Under the pieces are notes generated by a model. It did not search any database. It was not told where the DNA came from and saw only the letters and a list, made by a program, of their open reading frames with translations. The position numbers were made by a program, and so were the translations under genes. DNA of 64,000 nt from JBBQNJ01 sp038329845 (lineage in GTDB: Bacteria; Planctomycetota; Phycisphaerae; Tepidisphaerales; Tepidisphaeraceae): positions 15,131-79,130 of the forward strand of contig JBBQNJ010000011.1 of NCBI GenBank assembly GCA_038329845.1, read 5' to 3'. The number at the start of each line of letters is the position of its first letter. The first letter of the stretch is position 1. Of this stretch, positions 40,804 through 48,804 are shown piece by piece.

Positions 40804-42057
40804 ATGGTGGAGACCTCGCGGCTCACTTCGCTCGCCTGGGGTGCCTTTCTCGCCTGTTCGTGGACGTGGTGCATCGGGATGTTTCTTCCGGTGATCCTCG
40901 TCCGCGATTACGGCGTCTGGGGCTGGTGGGTCTTTGCGATCCCCAACGTCATCGGCGCCGGCGCGATGGGGTGGGTGATGGCCCGGCCCGGCGCCAGCGA
41001 ACGGTTCGTCCAACGACATCGCATCGCGGGATTGGGCTTTTCCATCGTGACCCTGCTGTTTCACGCCTATTTCCTCGGGTGGATTGTGCGCCCCCTGATC
41101 GGCCCGGCCGGCGTGGCCGTGGCGGTCGGGCTGGGGATGTCTATCCTCGGAGCTCGGCGGGATCTTAGAATCTCCGTGGCGGTGTTATGCCTGAGCCTCA
41201 CCGCAGCGCTGGCCGCGTCGATCGTGCTGGGCGGACTGGGCATCGCCGCATCCGACCCGCCAGCGGCTTTCTCAAGCCGCGGCGTGGGGTGGATCGGATT
41301 CACCTGCGCGCTGGGGTTCGCCTTATGCCCGTATCTCGACCTTACCTTCCATCGCGCCCGGCAAGCCAACGACCGCACCGGCGGAAAGATCGCCTTCGCC
41401 ACGGGGTTCGGCGTCCTCTTTTTCTCGATGATCCTGTTCACGCTGGCGTACACCGGCCCGCTGAGTCAATGGCAAGCCACCGGCGGGATCGATCCACTCC
41501 TGCGCTGGATCATCGGGGGGCATATGGTCGTTCAAATCGCGCTGACGATGGCCCTGCACGTGCGGGCAGTCATTGAAAATCTGCCCGGGCGCCCCGGCGA
41601 GGCACGATCCGCACGCCCCGGGTCGATGCCCGGCGCGGCGATCGGCGATCTCGTGACGTCCCCCGTGTCCGCCTCTAACGGTTTAACGATCTCTTCGGAT
41701 GGACAAGCGCGGGCGTTGCCCTTCACGCCCGCGGGTCTCGCCGCGGGCCTTATCCTGGCCGCCTTGGCAGCGTGGCTCGCGGGCATCTGGACCCCGCTCG
41801 GCATCGAGAGGGGTTATCTGCTGTTCCTGAGTGCTTACGGCCTGGTTTTCCCCGCCTACATCGTCTTATTCGCCGGACGAGCGATCCGTCCGTGGGGTCT
41901 ACTTATTTCCCTGATCGCCTTCGCCGCTCCGATGTTCTGGATGGGGTTTATTCAGCGTCAAACTCTTTGGCTGCTCCCCGGCGTGGCGCTGATCCTAGCG
42001 GCCCGTCCACTGGTGCTCGCGGCCCGCTTGACACCTCGGCCGTCGCGGATAAAGTGA
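40804..42057 (+). CDS. Polytopic membrane protein of unknown function
   Basis: About 417 residues with some 11-12 predicted membrane helices (for example residues 10-30, 38-58, 75-95, 98-115, 122-145, 160-180, 200-222, 240-262, 310-332, 340-360, 365-385 and 390-405). The first helix begins with SRLTSLAWGAFLACSWTWCIGMFLPVILVRDYGVWGWW, which resembles bacterial transporter-like proteins but gives no family. A disordered cytoplasmic loop spans about 260-305. The 5' end of the gene is mirrored by a degenerate direct copy about 70 nt upstream. Followed after 19 nt by tRNA-Ala. Confidence 0.6.
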   Translation: MVETSRLTSLAWGAFLACSWTWCIGMFLPVILVRDYGVWGWWVFAIPNVIGAGAMGWVMARPGASERFVQRHRIAGLGFSIVTLLFHAYFLGWIVRPLIGPAGVAVAVGLGMSILGARRDLRISVAVLCLSLTAALAASIVLGGLGIAASDPPAAFSSRGVGWIGFTCALGFALCPYLDLTFHRARQANDRTGGKIAFATGFGVLFFSMILFTLAYTGPLSQWQATGGIDPLLRWIIGGHMVVQIALTMALHVRAVIENLPGRPGEARSARPGSMPGAAIGDLVTSPVSASNGLTISSDGQARALPFTPAGLAAGLILAALAAWLAGIWTPLGIERGYLLFLSAYGLVFPAYIVLFAGRAIRPWGLLISLIAFAAPMFWMGFIQRQTLWLLPGVALILAARPLVLAARLTPRPSRIK

Positions 42058-42076
42058 TGCGGACGCTTGTGTTCCC

Positions 42077-42147
42077 GGGGCCATAGTGAAATGGGATCAC
42101 GCGACCATGGCATGGTTGAATTTGGGGTTCAAATCCCCATGGCTCCA
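42077..42147 (+). tRNA. tRNA-Ala (anticodon GGC)
   Basis: A 71-nt cloverleaf. Acceptor stem GGGGCCA/TGGCTCC with the G3:U70 alanine identity pair, anticodon stem CGACC/GGTTG with loop ATGGCAT (anticodon GGC, codon GCC), T-arm TGGGG TTCAAAT CCCCA, discriminator A. CCA is not encoded. Same acceptor stem as the CGC isoacceptor at 9067-9137. Confidence 0.95.
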
Positions 42148-42161
42148 TACGATATTGCTGA

Positions 42162-42188
42162 GAAACCCCCGGAAAACCGGGGGTTTTT
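42162..42188 (+). terminator. Rho-independent terminator of tRNA-Ala(GGC)
   Basis: Stem ACCCCCGG / CCGGGGGT with loop AAAA, followed by TTTTT, 15 nt behind the tRNA. It has the same arms as the terminator behind the other tRNA-Ala. Confidence 0.9.
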
Positions 42189-42219
42189 CGACTTTCGACT
42201 GGCGTTGGCGAAATACTCC

Positions 42220-42516
42220 ATGAAGGCTCCGCCTGAGAAGCCGTCTGTGTTTCAGGGCGAGTGGTGCCCGCCCGAACACACGATTCGAATGAGAAAGCGG
42301 CACCTTGCAGCGGTGCTGCGGGAATACATCTCGCCGCAGTGCTTGGCTGAAGACCTGTTGGAGTGGATGGAGAGGGGAAAGGAAGAGGACATCCGCCGCT
42401 TCGTCATCTCGATCTTGTTCGGTGTTGGATGGCTGAAGGAGCCGCCTCGGACGCCAGAAGCCGCTTCGGACAAGCCCATCGATCCACCCGAGGGCAAGGT
42501 GTTGATTATGGGGTGA
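42220..42516 (+). CDS. Small protein of unknown function behind tRNA-Ala
   Basis: 98 residues from ATG 42220 (MKAPPEKPSVFQGEWCPPEH). The middle is helical (RKRHLAAVLREYISPQCLAEDLLEWMERGKEEDIRRFVISILFGVG). No family is recognised. The frame is open further upstream through the tRNA terminator, so this ATG is the earliest sensible start. It sits between the tRNA-Ala and a truncated gene on the same strand, in a stretch that reads like an inserted and decayed segment. Possibly part of a two-gene unit with the following frame, 27 nt away. Confidence 0.5.
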   Translation: MKAPPEKPSVFQGEWCPPEHTIRMRKRHLAAVLREYISPQCLAEDLLEWMERGKEEDIRRFVISILFGVGWLKEPPRTPEAASDKPIDPPEGKVLIMG

Positions 42517-42543
42517 CAAGGGTGCCGACATTGGAGTCTGCGT

Positions 42544-42747
42544 ATGGAACTGACGTGGACCATCACCGACGACGACATCACCAAGGTGAAGGCGTTCCTT
42601 GACCAGCACAAGCACAACGCCTTCCTCAGGCACCGCATTCAGAAGAACGTTGAAGGCCCACGGCCTTCATTCGCACGGGACGCCTTCTGGCACCTGATGA
42701 TGGCGTGCCTGCTCACCAGCCAGCAGAAGTCAGGGCCGAGTAACTGA
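42544..42747 (+). pseudogene. N-terminal fragment of an uncharacterised protein family
   Basis: 67 codons beginning MELTWTITDDDITKVKAFLD and ending in ACLLTSQQKSGPSN. The stretch with LLTSQQ-SGP looks like the start of a longer conserved protein (I recall similar openings in proteins of about 300 residues of unknown function), but here the stop is supplied by the first unit of a 38-nt repeat. It is therefore probably truncated by the repeat. Function not known. Confidence 0.5.
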
Positions 42748-42815
42748 AAGGGACACGCCCCTTCACGCCGTGGGAAGGTAACTGAAAGGGACACGACCCT
42801 TCACGCCGTGGGAAG
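42740..42815 (+). repeat. Two tandem 38-nt REP-like units
   Basis: GTAACTGAAAGGGACACG followed by CCCTTCACGCCGTGGGAAG occurs at 42740-42777 and 42778-42815 with one mismatch. Each unit contains a near-palindrome GGGACACGxCCC. They end 20 nt before the RAYT-like frame, the usual place for REP elements that a RAYT mobilises. Confidence 0.9.
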
Positions 42816-42835
42816 CCGACGGTGTGACTCGCGCC

Positions 42836-43069
42836 ATGCGCCATCAACCGCGTGTCGCGCCCGGCGGCGAAGTGCATCATGTGCTCAACCGCGCTAACGG
42901 TCGTCTGCGGCTGTTTCGCACGGACGCTGATTTTCTTGCCTTCTATCGCGTCCTGCGCCAGACGTACGAGCGGACGCCGACACGCCTGCTCGCCTGGTGC
43001 ATCGTGAATCACTGGCACTTCGTCGTCTGGCCCCGGGGCGACGGGGAACTGTCCCGGTTCTTCGGATAG
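42836..43069 (+). pseudogene. REP-associated tyrosine transposase (RAYT), N-terminal half
   Basis: 77 codons with the Y1-transposase N-terminus: MRHQPRVAPGGEVHHVLNRA, LFRTDADFLAFYRVLRQTYE, and LLAWCIVNHWHFVVWP, whose HWHF is the HUH metal-binding motif. RAYT proteins continue for about another 100 residues including the catalytic Tyr, but here the frame ends at GELSRFFG-stop. The missing C-terminal half is found on the opposite strand just downstream (43086-43312). RAYTs cut and move REP palindromes; this copy cannot be active. Confidence 0.85.
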
Positions 43070-43077
43070 GGACCGAA

Positions 43078-43104
43078 AACGGGACATGGTTCATGTTCCC
43101 CGTT
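43078..43104. repeat. REP-like palindrome at the RAYT junction
   Basis: AACGGGACATG, a GTT loop and CATGTTCCCCGTT form a near-perfect hairpin with one bulge. It lies exactly between the two convergent RAYT halves and shares GGGACAT with the dispersed repeat family of this window. Confidence 0.8.
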
Positions 43105-43312
43105 CAGTCGCTGTTTTCCTCGGTCTGCCTCGAGGGGCGCAGCGTCGGTTCCAATCCAAGTCGTGCCACCGTCGCCTGCTGCCACTCGTTTTCGCCGAAT
43201 GGACAGTCCCGGTTCACGCAACGGCGCAGGGCGTCTGGTTCTTTCTGGGTCTGTGGATCGTTGACATTAGTCTACCCCGTCGGTCGGCCGTGGGACAGGC
43301 CAGTCGCTCAAC
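43086..43312 (-). pseudogene. RAYT transposase C-terminal half, frameshifted
   Basis: Read on the minus strand, LSDWPVPRPTDGVD, a frame change, then VNDPQTQKEPDALRRCVNRD and CPFGENEWQQATVARLGLEP with TLRP, a one-base insertion, then RGRPRKTATE. This is the characteristic RAYT C-terminal region (WPV-RP-D, VN-PQ, ALRR, PFG--W, A-RLGLE-TLRPRGRP). It is tail-to-tail with the N-terminal half at 42836-43069. The remaining part of the 43070-43428 gap has no other gene. Confidence 0.8.
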
Positions 43313-43428
43313 AGGGTGCATGACCGTCAGGGCAAATGCATGGAGGCAAATAGCAATTGTTGGGTGTGTTGCGCCAGGGCGCGCGTGACCGGTGAGTTGG
43401 TTTTCCATGAGCGAACATCGATTCGGCG

Positions 43429-43545
43429 CTATCGCGCCGACTCGAGCGAGGCCGGGAGGTGGACTTCATGGATGCTCTTGTCGCAGGCGGTGAGAGTGAG
43501 CAGGCCGGCGATGAGAAGGGCGGATAGGGCGAGTTTGCTGATCAT
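43429..43545 (-). CDS. 38-residue lipoprotein coupled to the fucokinase gene
   Basis: MISKLALSALLIAGLLTLTA followed by CDKSIHEVHLPASLESAR: a classical lipoprotein signal with lipobox LTAC at about residue 21 and a 17-residue mature part. Its ATG overlaps the TGA of the fucokinase/GDP-fucose pyrophosphorylase gene as ATGA, so it is translated by coupling. Small lipoproteins of this kind (entericidin-like in size) have diverse or unknown roles. The mature peptide starting Cys-Asp may favour retention at the inner membrane in systems with +2 Asp avoidance; that rule is from enterobacteria. Confidence 0.65.
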   Translation of the reverse strand: MISKLALSALLIAGLLTLTACDKSIHEVHLPASLESAR

Positions 43546-46500
43546 GGTTTGACTCGTTGGGTCGAGATGGTCAGACCGGTGCGGTTGATGCGGGTCTGGT
43601 ATACGCTGCCGAGGGAGCCGGGGCGGGCGGAGCGGCGTTCGAGAAGTTCTCGCAGTCGCCGCGCCTGGGCGTCGCAGCGGCAGAAGAAGTAGGCAAAACC
43701 CCCGCCGCCGGCGCCGGCGAGTCCGGCGGCGAGATAGTGTTCGCGCAGCTCCAGCAGCAGCACGTCGATGCCCGGCGTGGTCGATCCCGGATAGAGTTCT
43801 TTCTTGATCCGCCAGTAGCGGTCGATTTCCTCGGCGACGGCGGTCCATCGTCCCTTGAGCAGCGCCTGACGCAGCGCTGCGGCACCGTCGGTGAGTTGGC
43901 GCATCAACAGCATGACGGCCGGCTCGCGGCCCAGCCATCGCCCCATGACGCGCCGGAGGATATCCCGGGCCAGCCGCTGCTGGCCGGAGAAATAAATGAC
44001 CAGGCGCTGCTCGAGTTCGGCGTATCGCGCATCGCCCAGTCGCAGCGCCTCGACGACCGGGCGCTGGGGGACACCCGGCACCGACATGGCGCTTTTGATC
44101 CCCGGGACGATCCCGCCCACCTGGTCCTGCCAGCCCCCGCCGGTGCTGAGGCGCTGCTCGAGCACCAGCGTCTGCTCGATGAGCTGCTCGTGCGTGGGAC
44201 GTCGTCCGATGAGCTGATGCAGCGCCCCCAGCAGCGTGGCGGCGAGAATGCTGCTGGTGCCCAGCCCCGATCCCTTGGGCACTCGGCACGACGTAGTCAC
44301 ATGCAGCCCGGCACCCAGGGATCGCATCCGCTGGCGCAGCCGCCGCGAGGCATCGGGGGCGGCGTCGGGGAGGATGCCGGTCATGTTCAAGGCGATCTTG
44401 TGCAGGGAAAACGGGTCATGCACATCCACCGCAGCCAGCGCCGCCGGTTCGGCGCAAAGGTCGCACCATCGGCCGAGATCGTGGCTCTCGACGATCAATC
44501 GCGGCTGGGCGAGGGTTCGCACGATGGCCCGCACGGGGGGCTGGCCGTCGAGGTCGATCGCCACGTTGATTACATGTCCGCCGCGTTCGAAGCAGAACGG
44601 CGGGGTATCGCTCCAGCCGCCGGCCAGGTCGATCCTCACCGGGCTGGCGGCGGTTACCTCGACTCCGGGTGAAAGCTGATCGGGGCGAGCGGGAGGGTCT
44701 TGAATACGAATGTCCGCCGAGCGGTGCCCGACTTCGCTGGCCAGGGCCACCTTCGAGAAAGCCTGGGCGATGGTGGACTCGATGCGCCGTCGGGCATCGG
44801 GAAGATTGGGATGGTCGGGGCGCTGGAGCAACTGTCCGGCCGACCATGCCGCCCGCGCCTGGTCGAGCGCCGCGGCGGATTCGGCGCTGTCGGAATTGGC
44901 GAAGTCGCGCAGCAGTTCATCGGCCGCATCGTAGGCGGCGGCGGTCGAATAATGCCCGATGACCGACTCGACCGGCATATCCTCGCGCCGGCGGATCACG
45001 TCGATCATCTCGCCGGCCTGGAGGTAGGCTGCGACCATCTCACGATGCTCGATCATCGCCGCCGGGTCAGCCAGTTCGAGAATCATCGCCATGGAAAGCC
45101 GCTCGCTCGATCGCCAAGCCTTGACCAACTTCGCCGGCGCGGCACCGGCACCGCAGAGCGGCAGCAGGGGGTTGGGCGCATCTCGCCGCGCGGTGGTGGG
45201 AAAGACCCGCGCCGACCAGAGCGTGCGCTGATCTTCGGGTGCATCACCGGGCCAGAGCTCCCGCGCGGTGATCGAATGTCGTTTCATCCACTGCTCGATC
45301 GGAGCCTCGAGAAAAAGGCATTTTCCTTCGGAGAATCGCCCCTTAAAGTCGTCTCGCACGCCGCAGACCACCTGGGCGTACGCCGGGGATTTTTCGCTCG
45401 TTCGCACCGGCACCTGGAAGAACAACCGATCGTCCGGCAGGTCCACGCTCGTGTCTCTCGCCAGCACTTGGCTAACGACGCCGCCTTGTCCGATCGTCGC
45501 CGGGGCGCGCAGGATCGAATGCTCGACCACCGAGTCGCGCCCGAGTCGCCCGCTCTGGCCATCGTGATCGAGCAGAGCGCTGTGATAGACCCGCCGCTGC
45601 GGCTCGAGCGGCCATTGACAATGGGCCAGCACATCCTGCTGGAACAGCTCGGCGGCGGGGGATGGATTGTGGCCCACCATCGCGTCGCGGAACTGCAACG
45701 TGGTGCCGAGGTGGAGGAACTCTCCGTCGAGCCGCATGGCTTGGAAATCGATCCCGTGCATCGCTGCCCACAGCTCGGCCCGCATCGGCGCCGCCGGGCC
45801 TTCGCCGACAAACGCTTTTCGCCGGGCGCCGACGGCCAGGGCGGCGGTGATGTCTTCGTACAAGTCCAACTGTCGGCGATGCCGTTGATGCAGCGGCACC
45901 GTGGCGCGGCGCCGCGCCGAACCGGATAGTCCCGCCAGTTTCGCCAGCCTGCGCAGTTGATCCGGATCGAAAAACAGCAGCCCGGTGTCGATCAGCACGC
46001 GGTGCTGATCATCCACCGCCCCGGCCAGGCGCATCGCATCGACCGAAACCTTTTGCAAGGTCCGGGTGATCCGTCCGCGTTCATCGGTGACGAACACCCC
46101 ATGCCCGCGGCCCAGTTCCGCGTCCACCCGCATCGAGATCGCCGTGACTCCCGGCGGCGGGGCGGTCACATGGCGATGGTCCATGAGCAGGAAGACATCC
46201 CCCGCGAGGATGAGCATCCCCGGCCCGAGGCGTTCGGGCAGCCCCGCGAGCGTGAGATAGAGATGATCGAATAGCGTGGCGATCTGTCCGTCGGGTCGAA
46301 GCAGCGGCAGGGGGGCGAATATCTTCCCCACCGGGGAATACATCGGCAGGCGTTGGCTCATCCCTCCGGAGTGGATCAGCAGCAGGTGCAGCCGGTCAAA
46401 ATCATCGAGCATCACCCCGTGCGACTCGATCAGATGGCGGATGGCATTGAGCGTGGCGCCGCCCGAGCCGATGCGCGGGCCTGGCGGGTCGGCCACGACG

Positions 46501-46724
46501 GTCGCCTTCTGGATCGCCGGGAAAAACGCCCCGGTCGGCCCCACCGCCCGCTGGCGAAGCGCCAACTCCTGTCGATAGCCCGACGCCTGTTTTTCGTTGG
46601 TCGCGGTGAGGGTGAGAAAATCCCAGCACTCCCCCGGCGCGCTGCTCTGAACCGCCCGGCGATACGCCGCGGCGTTGGCGTCCAGGGCCACCTGCAAGGT
46701 CTGCAATGTCGAACTGTCGGCCAT
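43542..46724 (-). CDS. fkp: Bifunctional L-fucokinase / GDP-L-fucose pyrophosphorylase
   Basis: A 1060-residue fusion like Bacteroides Fkp. The N-terminal half is the guanylyltransferase part: GSGGATLNAIRHLIES at about residues 82-97, LLIHSGGMSQRLPMYSPVGKIF and ILAGDVFLLMDH, then a beta-helix-like segment. The C-terminal half is a GHMP kinase: SPVRIDLAGGWSDTPPFC at about 690, KGSGLGTSSILAATLLGAL at about 815 (ATP loop), and LAGAGGGGFAYFFC near the end. Together they convert L-fucose via fucose-1-phosphate to GDP-fucose for salvage into glycans. Cytoplasmic. It is isolated from other fucose genes in the window. Confidence 0.93.
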   Translation of the reverse strand: MADSSTLQTLQVALDANAAAYRRAVQSSAPGECWDFLTLTATNEKQASGYRQELALRQRAVGPTGAFFPAIQKATVVADPPGPRIGSGGATLNAIRHLIESHGVMLDDFDRLHLLLIHSGGMSQRLPMYSPVGKIFAPLPLLRPDGQIATLFDHLYLTLAGLPERLGPGMLILAGDVFLLMDHRHVTAPPPGVTAISMRVDAELGRGHGVFVTDERGRITRTLQKVSVDAMRLAGAVDDQHRVLIDTGLLFFDPDQLRRLAKLAGLSGSARRRATVPLHQRHRRQLDLYEDITAALAVGARRKAFVGEGPAAPMRAELWAAMHGIDFQAMRLDGEFLHLGTTLQFRDAMVGHNPSPAAELFQQDVLAHCQWPLEPQRRVYHSALLDHDGQSGRLGRDSVVEHSILRAPATIGQGGVVSQVLARDTSVDLPDDRLFFQVPVRTSEKSPAYAQVVCGVRDDFKGRFSEGKCLFLEAPIEQWMKRHSITARELWPGDAPEDQRTLWSARVFPTTARRDAPNPLLPLCGAGAAPAKLVKAWRSSERLSMAMILELADPAAMIEHREMVAAYLQAGEMIDVIRRREDMPVESVIGHYSTAAAYDAADELLRDFANSDSAESAAALDQARAAWSAGQLLQRPDHPNLPDARRRIESTIAQAFSKVALASEVGHRSADIRIQDPPARPDQLSPGVEVTAASPVRIDLAGGWSDTPPFCFERGGHVINVAIDLDGQPPVRAIVRTLAQPRLIVESHDLGRWCDLCAEPAALAAVDVHDPFSLHKIALNMTGILPDAAPDASRRLRQRMRSLGAGLHVTTSCRVPKGSGLGTSSILAATLLGALHQLIGRRPTHEQLIEQTLVLEQRLSTGGGWQDQVGGIVPGIKSAMSVPGVPQRPVVEALRLGDARYAELEQRLVIYFSGQQRLARDILRRVMGRWLGREPAVMLLMRQLTDGAAALRQALLKGRWTAVAEEIDRYWRIKKELYPGSTTPGIDVLLLELREHYLAAGLAGAGGGGFAYFFCRCDAQARRLRELLERRSARPGSLGSVYQTRINRTGLTISTQRVKP

Positions 46725-46869
46725 ATCGCTGCGGTCCCTTCACCGGCACGCCGCCGCGGTCGGCGATTCACGCCGGACCCATCTTCCGCGCCGGTTCGAC
46801 CGGGCTTTGTAGCCGAAACCCGCCCGTTCCGCGATTGCGCCGCCCTTTGCCCGACGGCGAGCGCGAGAG

Positions 46870-48171
46870 CTAGAGCTGGTCAACTCCCGCGGCGAATTCG
46901 GCTTTGCCGATGATCGGGACCGTACCGAGGCGATCGGTTTCGGCGCGCGGATCCTGGGCGAGCGGGCCTTCGCTGGCGATGATCAGTTTCACTCCCGAGC
47001 CTTGCCCCAGCAGCGATTGCACGAATTGCTGACGGGTTTGATCCCAGTCGAGCATCACGCAGATGATCGTGGTGATGCGCGACAGATATTCGGCCAACTG
47101 CGGCGCGATCAGCGCAAACGGCTCGGTCGGGCTTTGCTCGACACAGGCCAGGATGTCGAGGATCTGATCGAGATAGGCCAAGCTGCGGCCGGCGGTGAGG
47201 TGATAGAGATTCGGACCGGCGGCGAACAGGTCCACCAGGTAGTCCTGCCGGGCCATGAAATCGCTGACGGCGGCGGCGAGCGACACCGCCCGCTCGAATG
47301 ATTCATGCCGATCGCGGACAGCGCCGGCAGGGACATGGGTATCGAGAATCACCGCCACCCGCATGAAATATTCCTCGCGGTATTCCCGCACAATCGGTCG
47401 ATTAAGCCGCGCCGTGGCCCGCCAGTCGATGTCTCGCACGTTGTCGCCCTGGCGATACTCGCGGTTGCCCAGATACTCGAACGACTCGCCGATCTGCGAC
47501 GCCAGCGCCACGCCGCCGGGATGATGCTTGCGTCCGCTGGGCAGTTGCAGGCTACTCAGCCGGGTGAACCGCGGATAGACCACCAATCGCTCATCGCGCG
47601 CGAAAACCCTCGGGGCCCGCAGCAGTCCGAAGGGATAGTCCGACTCGACCCTGAATCCGCGCAGCGGATGGACGCCGCGGCGACGGCAGCGCAACTCGAC
47701 CCGCGCCCGCGCTGATTGTCCCGGCGCCAGGTCCGGCAGCGGCGACCCTTCGTCTTCGACCGCGTCAATCGCCGGCGGCAGCCGATGTGGGATCACGAAC
47801 AGGTCGATCGCCATTCGGGTTCCGCTGTTGGTCACGTCGATATCCACCGGCAGGGCCTGATCCACCTCGATGCGATCGACGTGTCGGACGCGCATCATCA
47901 CCCGCGGCCGCATCCACGCCGCCGCCGCCGCTGCCACCACCCACAGCGCCATCGCATAGGTGTACGCGACGTACCCGGGCATCTGAAGCGAAGCTCCGCC
48001 GTACACCGCGAACGCCAGCGTCGGCAGCAGGAACCATCGTCCAGCGCGGGTCAGGCGCTGGATGTACATCCGCCACAGCCAGCGAGAGATCGCCCCGCTC
48101 ATCAGCGGATTCGACGCGATGTCCTTGCTCGGCGACATCGACGGGATCACGAATCGGAAGGATTTGCGCAT
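46870..48171 (-). CDS. DUF58 domain membrane protein
   Basis: A 433-residue protein: two membrane helices near residues 45-90, a beta-rich region, then the DUF58 signature REYRQGDNVRDIDWRATARLNRP and IVREYREEYFMRVAVILDTH, leading into a von Willebrand A-like domain. DUF58 proteins usually occur in MoxR-ATPase operons and are thought to help assemble or activate periplasmic or membrane complexes; no moxR gene is in this window. ATG at 48171. It lies 145 nt upstream of the fucokinase gene on the same strand. Confidence 0.88.
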   Translation of the reverse strand: MRKSFRFVIPSMSPSKDIASNPLMSGAISRWLWRMYIQRLTRAGRWFLLPTLAFAVYGGASLQMPGYVAYTYAMALWVVAAAAAAWMRPRVMMRVRHVDRIEVDQALPVDIDVTNSGTRMAIDLFVIPHRLPPAIDAVEDEGSPLPDLAPGQSARARVELRCRRRGVHPLRGFRVESDYPFGLLRAPRVFARDERLVVYPRFTRLSSLQLPSGRKHHPGGVALASQIGESFEYLGNREYRQGDNVRDIDWRATARLNRPIVREYREEYFMRVAVILDTHVPAGAVRDRHESFERAVSLAAAVSDFMARQDYLVDLFAAGPNLYHLTAGRSLAYLDQILDILACVEQSPTEPFALIAPQLAEYLSRITTIICVMLDWDQTRQQFVQSLLGQGSGVKLIIASEGPLAQDPRAETDRLGTVPIIGKAEFAAGVDQL

Positions 48172-48195
48172 CAGGGGTTTTCATCCCGGCCGTTC

Positions 48196-48693
48196 TCAGC
48201 CGCGCCGGCGGGCAAGGTCGTCTCGAAGGTAGCTCTTGAACGTCTGCAAGCCCGCCTCGGTCCAGGCCGTCTCGATGCGCTGGGCCAACTGCTGGTTCCG
48301 TTTCATCAACTCGCAAAAAGGCGAGTATTCACGCGAATCGCGCGATGGGCAACAATGGCGATCATGCGTGTCGGCCCGGAATACGAATCCCTTGCCGTCG
48401 GGACGCCGGTCCAGACAAAGTTTCATGTGAGGATAGAAGGCATTGCCCAGACGAAGGCAGAAGCGGGCCGGAACGGTTGGATCGTCGCGCTCCAGGGCGT
48501 CTGAGGCATAGAACCGAGGGTTGTCGGTCGTGCCCAGAACCTCGAGCCGGCGGGCCACCGCCGCCGGAATACCGCCGTCGGGATACGCCAGGCGCATGTA
48601 AATGTCGGCCGCACGCCGGAACGCGGCGGGCGGCGGCGCGGGGACGGTGAATAGGGGCGGGGTCGCCACGAAGACTGAACCTGAAAATGCCAT
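48196..48693 (-). CDS. Conserved protein of unknown function with Cys/His cluster
   Basis: 165 residues from ATG 48693 (MAFSGSVFVATPPLF), with GGGG upstream. The frame is open for another 230 codons upstream, but that part is antisense to the response regulator and its repeat, so it is excluded. Notable is ARFCLRLGN-FYPHMKLCLD and ADTHDRHCCPSRDSREYSPFCELM, a cluster of five Cys and several His/Asp that could bind a metal. The C-terminus is helical and basic (LKSYLRDDLARRRG-like). Cytoplasmic; ends 24 nt before the DUF58 gene start, probably the same transcript. Confidence 0.7.
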   Translation of the reverse strand: MAFSGSVFVATPPLFTVPAPPPAAFRRAADIYMRLAYPDGGIPAAVARRLEVLGTTDNPRFYASDALERDDPTVPARFCLRLGNAFYPHMKLCLDRRPDGKGFVFRADTHDRHCCPSRDSREYSPFCELMKRNQQLAQRIETAWTEAGLQTFKSYLRDDLARRRG

Positions 48694-48804
48694 CAACACA
48701 TCCCCGGAGAAAAAACGATTTTTATCCGGGGTGCGCAAGATCGACTCATGCATTATACTGCCGATAGTGGCGTACTGTCTGGAGCGGTGAGCGAGGAATC
48801 GAAA

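Noticed and set aside
43143..43170. tRNA 3'-end-like text (GGTTCCAATCCAAGTCGTGCC)
   Set aside because: No matching acceptor 5' strand or anticodon arm; the same bases encode the RAYT C-terminal RLGLEPTLR segment on the minus strand.
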